Shown here: piece after piece, positions 48,600 to 58,319 of the stretch | How the letters are laid out: each line of letters opens with the position of its first letter | Numbering within the stretch: position 1 is the first letter of the stretch | NCBI GenBank assembly: GCA_036852015.1 | Contig: JAANDG010000529.1 | Coordinates: 39,495 to 103,494 of the forward strand | Reading direction: 5' to 3' | Source: Pelodera strongyloides | Taxonomy: Eukaryota > Nematoda > Chromadorea > Rhabditida > Rhabditidae | Length of the DNA stretch: 64,000 bases | Translations under genes and position numbers: made by a program | Notes under the pieces: model-generated | The model's input: only the letters and a program-made list of their open reading frames with translations | The model's database searches: none | What the model was told of the DNA's origin: nothing

Positions 48600-49990
48600 A
48601 TAATAACACACAGCCATAAATCAGCAATATGATGCGACATGGATTTAATAAGCATCGCCAATAAATCAAATTGCTAATTGCTATACGGCAAATTTGATAA
48701 GCATCCTCAAATCCCAAATTTAGAGGAACAAGCATGACGGCATGACTGACAGGCTGAGTACGAAATAACGCCTGCGTCCGAGAAGACAGACCCAGTTGAC
48801 CTAGACAAGATGCACTGAACACGGCATAATTCAGTCAGGTCACTGAGGTGACGCAACTCAATGATCCAGATGCAAAAGATTATAAGACACCGCATTCCTG
48901 GACTAAACGGAAACACGTTGATGTTCATAAATAGCTGGAATTGGGAATTGCTGGAAATCGGAAATTAAAAACACAACAACGGTGTGATTTTCGGACAATA
49001 TAGGCCATCAAGGCTCGCTTGTGTTCAGTGTTCCGTGCTAGTTGACCACAAAGCCACGATAGGTTTGGTGCAGCATAACTGTATAACAGAGATCACTTTA
49101 ATAATAATGATTCAGTAGGTTCCAATGTCCAACAATAATACAATGTACATCAACGATTTGTACTACCTAATCTAATATGCACCGTGAACGAAAAGTCCGA
49201 AACTCTGAGAGAAGATACGGTTGTGAAAGAAAAGCGACCTCGTCTAAACAGTCGCAACAAGTAACACATTCGTCGCAACGGCTCAAAATCTTCGCTCGGC
49301 TGCTCTGCCCTTTGACAAGACCGAGAGGCGAGCTGTCGTGCACAGAACATAAGTACGTAAGCATTGAGGACAGAGGCAAATCAATAAACCCGACACTTGC
49401 CGAACCAGGACCACAATGTATTGGTGGTTTGAGTTCCTTACCGAGAAAAAAAAATGGATGCTGATTGTGTATGACCACTGACACACATACACGAAACATC
49501 GTCGAAGTATGAATAATGATTACGGAATGTCAACTGGCAAGGGCTAAACGTATTTATCGTGGTGGCACACAAATACACAAACGCGCAATGTTGTAACGGC
49601 GTATTCAAACAAAGACCCGTGGTCTCGGACTCAAAAAAAAAAGCCTGGCGACTTTAATGACTTATTACGTGACATAGAAACAAACTGTCAGCGAAAGCTA
49701 AAAAGATGTGATACTGAAAAGAAAATGCACGGACAGCGAGGCATTATCATGGATCAAAACTGCCGAGGTTGAGAGACTGTTGGGTCGTGCGTGCAACTTT
49801 CAGCATGCACAATCAGTAGCTGAGAAAATGTGCCGGTGATCTCGCGAACCAGCGAACTGAAGTTTTGAATCCAAGCTGATTCGCACAGTGAAAGGAAACT
49901 CGTGTCCTTGACAGAGGAGTCGTGGTGGCAGAGCAGTGGCATTGCACTGAACGGTTTTGGTCCTAATTTTGTTTCATGGGGAAGAAGGAA
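48600..49990. other. No supported gene
   Basis: Open frames of 95-110 codons on both strands around 49170-49500 overlap each other, lack splice context and match nothing I recognise. The rest is unremarkable. Confidence 0.4.
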
Positions 49991-50310
49991 AAATGTATAG
50001 GCAAAAAGAAGCTCCTGTACTGTCCTGAACAGAGGAGTTGGACACATTGCAGTGATCAGTACCGCGTTAAAAGGATAGGCAAAAAGAAGCTCCTGTGCTG
50101 TCCCCGACAGAGGAGTTGGCAACTTTGCAGTGATCAGTACCGCGTTAATAACCCGATATGCATAGGCAAAAAGAGGCTCGTATGCTGTCCTGGCCAGAGG
50201 AACTTTGCAGTGAGCAGTACCGCACTTATTTTTAATTTAACGGAGATGAAAAGAGCTCCGGTGCTGTCCTGGACAGTGGGCTTGCAAACATTGATGTGTT
50301 TTGTGATACA
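49990..50310 (+). repeat. Tandem repeat, ~75-bp unit, about four copies
   Basis: The phrase ATAGGCAAAAAGAAGCTCCT followed by a GTNCTGTCC.NGACAGAGGAGTTGG segment and GCAGTGATCAGTACCGCGTTA recurs at about 49997, 50076 and 50162, with a decayed fourth unit near 50245. A possible still more diverged copy lies near 49885. The array stays open in one plus frame (GKKKLLxCPxQRSW, CSDQYRVxx). It is more likely a minisatellite than a gene. Confidence 0.75.
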
Positions 50311-50671
50311 AAATGAAATGAGGCTGACTCGAGTCCTAGACCGTGTTTAGTGACAGAGATTTGACACTAAAAGAAAATACATCCGTAGGTGATACGATCG
50401 GAACATACTTTTTTTTTTTTGTGACCCCTTGACCAACCTAACTAAAAAATCTCCCTGAGATAGTTATAGTGAATGGTATATATATATATATATATATCAC
50501 ATATATTTTAAATGAATAGGTAAAAAAAAAAGAGCTAATGTGAGTAGAATTCTTTAGAAGCGCCTGAAATTTATGTTCCAAACGGTGCATAGAAGCACTA
50601 AACGAAAAGTACACAAAAAATATACATAAATAACAAATAAATAAATAAAAGTCGCGTTATACGGGTAAGCA

Positions 50672-50817
50672 AACACCCAGAATGACAATCCTAAAAAATT
50701 ATTCGCAACGACGCGAAAATGCAAAGTGCATGCACGTACAGTATCGTGAGCGCGCGGGAGTTTGAATAGTGAAATAATGATACGATAGGGCGTGATATAG
50801 CTACCCACAAACAGCAC
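50672..50817 (+). repeat. 146-bp dispersed repeat B, copy 2
   Basis: See 47251-47396. Here the repeat is followed by a T-rich tract instead of repeat A, so B is an independent unit or the A junction has been lost. Confidence 0.8.
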
Positions 50818-50934
50818 ATTTTTTTTTGTCTTTTTATCATGTACAAGTTGAAATCCTATTTCTTTATCTATAACTTTTGCATATATCGTTTGAAACGTAA
50901 CCCCCTTTTTGCTTCTCTCTAATTCTCAAAACGA

Positions 50935-51820
50935 AGCGCGCGCTCACCTCTCAAATTAGCATGCGAACGGAAATTAGAATGCGACCCAATATGCAAAAAC
51001 TAATGAAATGCAATTTTTATTCCAATTCAGTATAGAAGTATGAGTGCTATCAGGCAGACGAATACTTGTGTTTTACCTTTTTGTTATGTTAGTTACTATG
51101 TTTATTTAGTTGTAAAACATTATATTATGATACTATGCACTACAAAACTTCAACTCTCTCTACTCTGCCATTTCGAAGCGTTTTACTTATCTACTTCAAT
51201 GATTATTTTCTTATTTGTTCTCGCTTTTCTTTTCTTTTCCACATCTTAATTGTAAATCGTAATTGTAAAATACCTCCTCTTTTACTTTTTACTGGCTTAT
51301 ACTAGATGACTATTTTTAACACACTGATTTACTGCACTTTCCTTTTGATTCTTTTCCTTCTTTTTTTTGTATCTCGTGTATAGGCGCAGTAATGATTAGT
51401 TTCACAAAGAAATAAGAAAATAAAAATTGCATTTAGGCTATAGTAACTATATAAACGACAATGTTTTGCAGCCTTATGTTTATAGTTTATAGTGTGGTGG
51501 CTAACGCTGCATGTCGATAGTCAAAAGACGCGGTTTCAATTCCTGCTAGACAAGGTCCAATAGTTCGTTTTAATTTTGGTCACGCAATATCCTTAGTTTT
51601 AGCAATCGTCGATACCATAATTATTACTTTATTATTACCTTTAATCCACCTTCTATATTCGCCTATGCTTCCCGTCATATCATATTCTATGCAATTTCCT
51701 GAACGTGCTTATATTTGTAACTTCCCTATCCACATAATGACATAATTACGCAGTTGACTGTATACAGTATCAAGGTGTAATTTTGGTCATTCAGGGTCTG
51801 ATAAAGTGAATGACTGAGTC
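50935..51820 (+). repeat. Composite dispersed repeat with tRNA-like centre, copy R1
   Basis: The first part (50935-51305, from GAAGCGCGCGCTCACCTC) is matched by 52013-52390. The second part (51306-51820) is matched by 55490-56055. Near 51490-51550 it contains a tRNA-like stretch (GTGGTGGCTAACGCTG ... GACGCGGTTTCAATTCC) and it ends AAGTGAATGACTGAG. Its structure suggests a long SINE or a SINE inserted in an older repeat. Confidence 0.65.
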
Positions 51821-52012
51821 AAAAAAAGTAATATTTGAGCAAATGGGAAAGCTGTTTTGCTTTGCGCTGATAGCACTGTTCACAATGTAGCTTTGACGAT
51901 CCTTCAGTTGATAAACTTCCATCTGTTAGTAACTGAAGTCAAACTTTCTCGTAACCCGTGTATCAACTTTGAAACGTATCCGCACGCTTGTGGCCTCCGT
52001 CCCCTGCTCAAA

Positions 52013-52440
52013 AAGAAGCGCGCGCTCACCGATACTCAAATTAGCATGGGAACGGAAATTAGAATGCGACCGAATATGCAAAAACTAAAGAAATTAAATT
52101 TTTATTCTAATGCAACATATCAGTGTGCGTGCTACCCGAGAGATGAATACTAGTGTTTTAGTTTTTTATTATGTTAGTTATTACGCTTATTTAGCTGTAA
52201 AACATACTATGTTACTACGCTATGCACTACAAAACTTCAAGAACTCTCTCTCCTCTCTATTCTGCCCCTTCGAATCATTTTACTCGCATACTTCAACACT
52301 TATTTCCTTATTTGTTCTGGTTTTGTTTCTAAATCTTATTGTTGTCTGTAAATTGTTAATCTTACTCTTTTACTGGCTTATACACTTACCAGCCATTCGA
52401 CTGGGGGATGCATTTGAATCGGCCTTCGGCCAATTTCTAC
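52013..52440 (+). repeat. Dispersed repeat, copy R2 (5' part)
   Basis: Parallels 50935-51305 closely, for example AGCGCGCGCTCACC, CGGAAATTAGAATGCGACC, AATATGCAAAAACTAA and TTATGTTAGTTA. It then diverges and ends in the ATCGGCCTTCGGCC hairpin phrase shared with 25979-26041. Confidence 0.65.
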
Positions 52441-53191
52441 AAAGATAAAAGAGAACTTTCGCTATACCTACTATTTTTCTAATCGTAAGCCCCTCCCTTT
52501 CTGTGTATCATTCTCATTCTTTATCACTCTCTCGCTCTCTCTTTCCCTCTGGTACATCTCTAGGATGTTGTTCTGCGAATTCGCACCGGAAAAAAACCAA
52601 AAAGAATTCTCTCGGAATTCTTTTTGGTTTTTTGGCTCTGCGAATTCGCAGTTTTTCCGGTGCGAATTCGCAAAATGCTCTCTCACCTGAGAGAGAGCAG
52701 ACATCGAAGAAATCCCTCCAGACTACGGTAAACCATGCGACATATATAAAACAAAATAAAATTTACCGCACTGAAATAAAAAAAGAATAGGTTTAAAATT
52801 TTTATTATTCATTAGAAAAAAGGAAACGAACAACAAATCAACTATTGTACAATGAGTAACTTAACAACAAAATTATGTAACAAAATGTACTGTATTTTAA
52901 AGTCATTAAAGTTATTTAACGACTAAATGAACATGCGGATTATCATAACAATAAGGAAGAGTTTAACGACAACAAACAATAAAAACAAGAGTGCATAACG
53001 GGTAAACGGGTACGCTACTCAAACCGTAATAAGGTAAGTGGACAAGTTTCACTTTAGTAAACAAACGCTACCTAACGACAAACTATGCACAAGATAAAGC
53101 GGATGAAGGAAAAAAATTAGTTGGAATTCTCACTGAGCTGACTGAGCGTACATAGTGAAAAAATTATACATACTCTGGAAAAATAAGTGAC

Positions 53192-54664
53192 TTAAACTTC
53201 TCGCCTAAAAGCCTTAGACGTCTCCTGGAAAACAGCAAGAATAAATTGAAAATTTACACAATAAAACGAAAATTACATTAATGAACAATGTACAGCTTAG
53301 AGTGAGAACAAGGAAAACATTATTTTCGTATTTAACGAACTACTGCTCACTTGTTTTTTTGGACAACTTCCATTCGAGCACAGAGCATTTTGATTCCTCA
53401 GCCTATGCCCGCAGATCTTGCAAATAACCACGGTCTTCTTGAATAGTTCCTAAAAACATCGAAAATAAATCAATAAGTAAATAATGATATATTTTATAGT
53501 TGGGTTGGAACCTGAAAACGCATTTCGTAGATGTAGACTTTTCATTACTTGGTCTCCAGTCTCCACAATCGGACAATCGCGTACCCAAACACACAAACTA
53601 AATTTAAACGTAGTATAAAATTGGAATTCGAATCTCTACGACTTACCGATTTTATCAATTTAAGCGTGGCTCTCACATCTTTCGCAGAAAAACAATGTTG
53701 ACTTTCTATTCCATAGATAAGCCTTGACATTTCAAATAGTTCTTCTAGCTCTTTATCCGACCGGCTTCTTTGCATCCACTGCAATAATTACTTTTTACAC
53801 GAGAATCAGTATTACTTCACAGAGGCAAACAAACACACAATTAGTTAATAAAACCGCAATAAACAGTCAATTCACAACACATACGAACCGCAAAACGACT
53901 AAAATATAATGAATTCGCAATTTTACCTTGTGCAAAAAAATTAGAAGCTCTTCTCTAACGGCCGCCATATCCTCCATTATTGGACTGTCAAAAACTTGTT
54001 CCTCCACAAATGAACCGTTGCCTTGTATGGTTTGAATTGTGTGCGGTTGTTGCGACTATAAATTTTTATAAGCTTAGTATACAGCACTATGTAAATTCGT
54101 CCAACTAACATACAACGATAACTTTGAAAATAGTAAGGTAACCATACCAACAGATTATAAACGGATACATAATAATAAAAGAACAGAGTGTCCAGTATCC
54201 GTTCTCCTTGTCCCCTTATTGCCAAGTGACACGGATAAGAGGGGGGGGGGGGGAATTGGATACATGTTGGAAACTAAATGATACCAAAAATATACTTACC
54301 ACATTGAGTTGTTCATCAATATCATCTGTAAATTGATATTCATCGAATTGCGTATGGTATTCATTCGCATTTGGCATGTGCACGTCTGCCCGATCAAAAC
54401 CCTTCACTTCTTGCGTCATTTCTTAAACAACTGACGTAATTCATTGAACCAATACAAACTAAATTAAAATCTGCAGTAGTGTATCATTTTCAAATGTAGA
54501 TCTGCGGTGGCAGGCATAATAGTAAAACTCGCTTATTAATTTACCAATTTTCAACCCTCACCTTCTTCGCTTTCACTTTCATCCTCTAATGAGGCCGGCT
54601 TACTTGCCAATAATCTCCTCCGAAGTTTAAGTTTCTTCTGCTGCTCAATCTCCGATTGTTCATG
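53192..54664 (-). CDS. Multi-exon gene inside the palindromic-end transposon; acidic protein with four-Cys zinc module
   Basis: Exons 54562-54664, 54300-54421, 53927-54055, 53647-53778, 53351-53449, 53192-53224 have GT/AG borders and agree in phase. They give at least 205 residues ending ETSKAFRREV-stop. The first visible exon starts in phase 0 after an AG and has no usable ATG in frame, so a 5' exon is missing; ATG in the second exon (MTQEVKGFD) is another possible start. The protein is Glu/Asp-rich at first (LEDESESEE), has a predicted helical region (MAAVREELLIFLHKWMQRS, KELEELFEMSRL), and ends with CKICGHRLRNQNALCSNGSC, a CX2CX10CX4C zinc-binding pattern. I recognise no named family. Similar helical plus Cys modules precede transposase cores in some animal DNA transposons, so an N-terminal transposase fragment or accessory DNA-binding protein is inferred. 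Confidence 0.6.
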
Positions 54665-54948
54665 CTAAATGATAATTGATAATTGCGGTGCTATGGATCA
54701 AAATCTCTTTAACATATACAAAAAAGGTAGAAGAATTAATAAAATAAAATAGAGAACATAAAAGCTACAAAAACGACGCGGCGACCGACACTGAAAATGA
54801 CAAAAACTGACGGCCTAAGATTACAAAAGAACATTTATTGTAAAATTTAGCCAGAAACAAACACACCACTAGCTAGATTTACAAGCAGAAAGCCGCCTTG
54901 AATAACACCGAACTAACACTATATAAACTAAAAGTTTAAACAATTACA

Positions 54949-54965
54949 GGGCGCATTCGAGTGCG
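54949..54965 (+). repeat. Solitary Harbinger-like terminal repeat
   Basis: GGGCGCATTCGAGTGCG at this point repeats the first 13 bases of the MITE at 46149. I find no inverted partner within the 2.73-kb transposon. It may be the remnant of a nested element. Confidence 0.4.
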
Positions 54966-55349
54966 AAAAATGCGAAATAATCAGTTCGAGGTCACTGTTA
55001 GCCAGTGTTAGCAAAATCACTCCATATCAAGAAAACGAATATTTCGCCAAATTAGAATACGCACTATACACCGCCGCGTCGCCCAAAAAAATACGCGCGC
55101 CACAAAACAAAATGCTGCGCACATACACTACTTTACTTCGACGGGTATTCGCATGTCAGGGACCGTACATTTACAAGTTTGGCGAGTGCGGAAATACTGT
55201 GGAGGAAGGGAGTGCGATTTTCGCACCGGATTTGTTGCCGGTGCGAATTTGGAAAGTTTGCTGTGCGAATTCGCACAGCCCTACTTTTCCGGTGCGAATT
55301 CGCAGTTCATTAACAGAGTGGTACACATTCCTTCGTTCCCGCAAATTAT

Positions 55350-55495
55350 AAAGGTTCGATTCTCGCCAGCGGCAAAGATTTTGTATCTTCTCTTTCGATT
55401 GCGAATAGGAAGGTTTCTTTATGAAAATATTTCGTTAGGGACATAGGCACAAACAAGTAAGCTCTTCTCATTTATATAATACGATAATACATGAC
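55350..55495 (+). repeat. SINE-like repeat, copy S2 (3' part)
   Basis: Begins at the B-box region GGTTCGATTCTCGCCAGCGG and follows S1 through CAAAGATTTTGTAT to ACAAACAAGTAAGCTCTTCTC. The tRNA-like 5' half is missing, replaced by the flank of the transposon ending at 55308. Confidence 0.7.
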
Positions 55496-56060
55496 TCTGT
55501 TTTATTTTACATTACCTGCTAATTCACTTTGCATAATCCTCTTGTTTCTTTTCCCTCGCTTTTTTGCGTCTCCTGAATACTCCCAGGAATGATTCGTTTT
55601 ACCTAAGGATACCCATTTTAACTGAAATAAGATAATGAAAGATCCATTCAGCTAAAGGAACCACAATTTGTTGCAACGGGTGAATTTGCAGCGTATAGCG
55701 TAGTGGTTAACGCTGTAGGCTCATAATCAAAAGACGCGGGTTCAATTCCCCCAAGACCGCCAAAAGCTCATCGTAATTTTGGTCACGCATATAGTTAGTT
55801 TTGCAATTATCTATTATAATATAATAAATATTATTTTACTATTTTAATCTTTCATGCAACCTTTGTCTTCGTCTATGCTTATGGTGTCGATTCATATCTA
55901 TGTATTAGTTTTAATGCTTCCTGGCCATGCGCTACATTTGTATTTGACTGTCATACTTTACTGTCCACGTATTACATTGTGAATTTATACAGTATCAACT
56001 TGTAATATTGCAATTTCCGTTCTTCAGGGTTTATTTTGCGTAAAATGAATGACTGATTGT
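55496..56060 (+). repeat. Dispersed repeat with tRNA-Met-like head, copy R3
   Basis: The part from about 55690 reads GTATAGCGTAGTGGTTAACG (A box) ... GGCTCATAATC (loop with CAT) ... GCGGGTTCAATTCCC (B box). It then follows R1 (TTTTGGTCACGCA, CGTCTATGCTTATGG) to the shared end AAAATGAATGACTGA. Stem pairing is poor, so this is a SINE-type derivative and not a tRNA gene. Confidence 0.7.
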
Positions 56061-56845
56061 GAGATACCCTGAACCTCCCATCTCCAGCATCACATCGGCC
56101 TCCCTGATCCTCTACAACTAACGACGATAATGGTAAGCAATGAGTTTGATTTTCTGAGTCATCAACGGGCGACTACAGCAAGATTTAATATAGTAACACT
56201 TTCTCAGTTCAAGGGAGTTTTTTCTAATGGACTACCACACAAGCTATGCCATTCTGATGTGCAGTTTGCGAGTATTTGACTGATATTCACTTTCAGCTTC
56301 AGTTTAGTGAATAGTTTATTGCTGCATGCATCGAAACATATGCACTCTAAAGAATTCCCTAACATGTTACACGACAGTTCCTACTAACAAGGGTCCAAAA
56401 TAATACACATACAAACGTCATTAAATCATATTACTATAAACTACCTGTTCATTTTTCTAATTGAAAACTTTTACAACGTCTTCATTTACAGTTTCTTCCG
56501 TTCTGGCTGCAAAGGGAATCGAGAGAGCGATGTGAATCGAGGATGATGATCCCAGTCAGTGGAATGCCAAGGACCCACCACAGAACAGGCAGACATGGCG
56601 CCGAGTTAAGTTTCTTGTTAATGAAGCTCCAGTCTAAATTTAAAAAAATAGAATATTTTCTAGTTTTCCTCTTGTCAATAGAATGAATGCATGACACCAT
56701 ACAGGGTCTTTTCCTCGATTTCCTCGATTTGGACTTTCAATATAATCCCTCTTAATAATAGAAAAAGCCCTTAAAAACCTGAATTAGTCGTTTTGTTTGA
56801 AAAGTTCCCCATCTGAAAAAAGGTGGGTCTTTCCCGGATCTCAGG
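56061..56845. other. No supported gene
   Basis: Unremarkable AT-rich sequence between the dispersed repeat and the GA tract. I see no exon. Confidence 0.4.
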
Positions 56846-56847
56846 GC

Positions 56848-56872
56848 GGAGAGAGGGAAGAGAGAGAAGAGA

Positions 56873-56909
<37 letters not shown>

Positions 56910-57056
56910 CAGGAGAGAGAGGGAGAGAGAGAGAGAGAGAGAGAGAGGGGAGAGGGAGAGAGGAGAGAGGGGAGAGGGAGAGGGAGAGGGAGAGGGAGAG
57001 GGAGGGAGAGGGAGAGGGAGAGAGGGGAGAGGGAGAGGGAGAGAGGGAAGAGAGAG

Positions 57057-57089
<33 letters not shown>

Positions 57090-57140
57090 GAGAGAGGGAG
57101 AGAGAGAGAGGAGAGGGAGGGGCGAGAGAGGAGAGGGTAT
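56848..57140 (+). repeat. GA-rich purine microsatellite
   Basis: About 290 bp almost purely of GAGAGG, GAGAGA and GGGAGA units. It is followed at 57197-57236 by a pyrimidine (TC)n tract that is nearly its complement, so the pair could form triplex or cruciform DNA. Charged repetitive open frames (RERERE) across it are artefacts of composition. Confidence 0.95.
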
Positions 57141-57196
57141 TCGAGGGCTTTCTTATCTTTTGAGAGGATCGTTAGATTCTCGTTCGCTTTCTTCTA

Positions 57197-57238
<42 letters not shown>

Positions 57239-57397
57239 CGATCGGTAAATTTCTTCATTGGTGCTCAGAGTTGTAAGAAAAATACGTTCTTAGTTGTTTG
57301 TAATACTTAAATATTGCCTATTTTCTCTAAACGTATTCGTAAATTTTGTCTGTAGGACACTTTTCTTTTGTGTACTTTTTGTTTTCACCCCCTACTC

Positions 57398-57939
57398 AGG
57401 TGACTCTAGGCCCGAAGGCGTGCCCTTTTCTGTGGAACGGGGCTGGCCCGTTACCGGCCTTAGAGGTTGCCCTGGGTACGCCCTGAGGCTTTTGTGAGAG
57501 GGCCACAAACGGGCCGTTTTGAAACGGGCAGAAAAAGAAAATACACTGTTTTAGCTAACCAACCACGAACTTACACACGGAAACACAACATACATAAGTA
57601 CCTAGAACTTCGCAAGACAAATGCACCTGACAGGAATCGAACTTGCGACATTAGCTAAACACGTACTCCAAACCAGCGCCTTAGACCACTCGGCCATACC
57701 GCGTATGGTCGTGTTTGCTGGTTGCGAAATATTACGGCAGCTACTTCACAAAAATTTAAATCCCAACTTTCGCGCGCTTTACAAAATGCAAGGCTACGGC
57801 AAAGTGCCATGCAACGGGCACGCCCCAGGTTCGGACCGACATTTTCCCCGTTTGTGGCCTTATCCCGGCCTTCTACAATTGAAGGGCACGCCCTAGGGCA
57901 TATTTGCTTAAATGCATGCCTGCGGGCCTAGAGTCACCT
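57398..57939. mobile_element. Non-coding element with long TIRs and a tRNA-like core
   Basis: Ends are AGGTGACTCTAGGCCCG (57398-57414) and its reverse complement (57923-57939). The inverted likeness continues, imperfectly, for about 130 bp (shared GGCCACAAACGGG and GCCCTNGG phrases). The middle contains a sequence that reads on the minus strand like a type-II tRNA: TGGCCGAGTGGTCTAAGGCG (A box) and AAGTTCGATTCCTGTC (B box), at about 57620-57700. The anticodon and acceptor stems do not pair. No target duplication is clear. A TIR element that has acquired or evolved a Pol III promoter is the working idea. Confidence 0.65.
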
Positions 57940-58319
57940 ATGTACGGGTTCATATTTTTCCTTCACGAAACGATGGACGATCTGGAATGGAATATTAGGC
58001 AACTGTTACCACGGATAGGGGAGTAGATGGTTTTTACCTATTTATAATAGAGTAGTCTTATATTACCCCCCCCCCTTGCCCCATGTATAGGCATAGAAAG
58101 AATTGTTGTAAAAGCAAATATGTTCACTATTAAGGGTAGAAGTAGTTTTGTAGAGCGCACTTCTTTCAAAACTGCTTCTATTCTTACCAACTGTAGCGCA
58201 TCGCGCTCTTTAATTCAGGAGACGGTTAAACTATCTGAAGCTTAACCAAATATATTAAATACAATATAAAGTATGGTTTCAGACGGATAATTTCTAAAGC
58301 GACAATTTTTTTTTAGGAT
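57940..58319. other. Flank of satellite; hairpin at about 58130-58190
   Basis: Contains an imperfect inverted repeat TAAGGGTAGAAGTAGTTTT / AAAACTGCTTCTATTCTTA and a run of C at 58067-58075. No gene was seen. Confidence 0.5.

Larger units (their letters stand above)
52574..55304 (-). mobile_element. 2.73-kb DNA transposon with palindromic TIRs, 4-bp target duplication and its own gene
   Basis: Outer ends are exact 20-bp inverted repeats: TGCGAATTCGCACCGGAAAA at 52574-52593 and its complement at 55285-55304. GTTC occurs directly outside both ends (52570-52573 and 55305-55308). The TIR begins with the 12-bp palindrome TGCGAATTCGCA. Each end carries a second, inward inverted copy of the same sequence (left to about 52673, right from about 55222), so each terminus is a fold-back of about 90-100 bp. 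Inside, on the minus strand, six exons join in phase. A 4-bp duplication with such ends does not fit Tc1/mariner, hAT or Harbinger. No DDE transposase core is visible, so the copy may be a derivative of a larger element. Confidence 0.8.

Noticed and set aside
49167..49499. 110-codon minus-strand ORF and overlapping 95-codon plus-strand ORF
   Set aside because: Mutually overlapping, no splice context, no recognisable domain.
53514..53598. Additional exon of the transposon gene (reading ...CLGTRLSDCGDW...)
   Set aside because: Its length breaks the phase; direct joining of 53647-53778 to 53351-53449 is in phase and gives the Cys module.
55690..55765. Functional tRNA-Met gene
   Set aside because: CAT loop and boxes are visible, but stems are poorly paired and the unit continues into a repeated body.
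56797..57276. Arg/Glu-repeat protein across the GA tract
   Set aside because: Low-complexity translation of a microsatellite with no gene context.
57620..57700. Type-II tRNA (Leu/Ser) gene
   Set aside because: Anticodon and acceptor stems do not form, and it lies within a TIR element.
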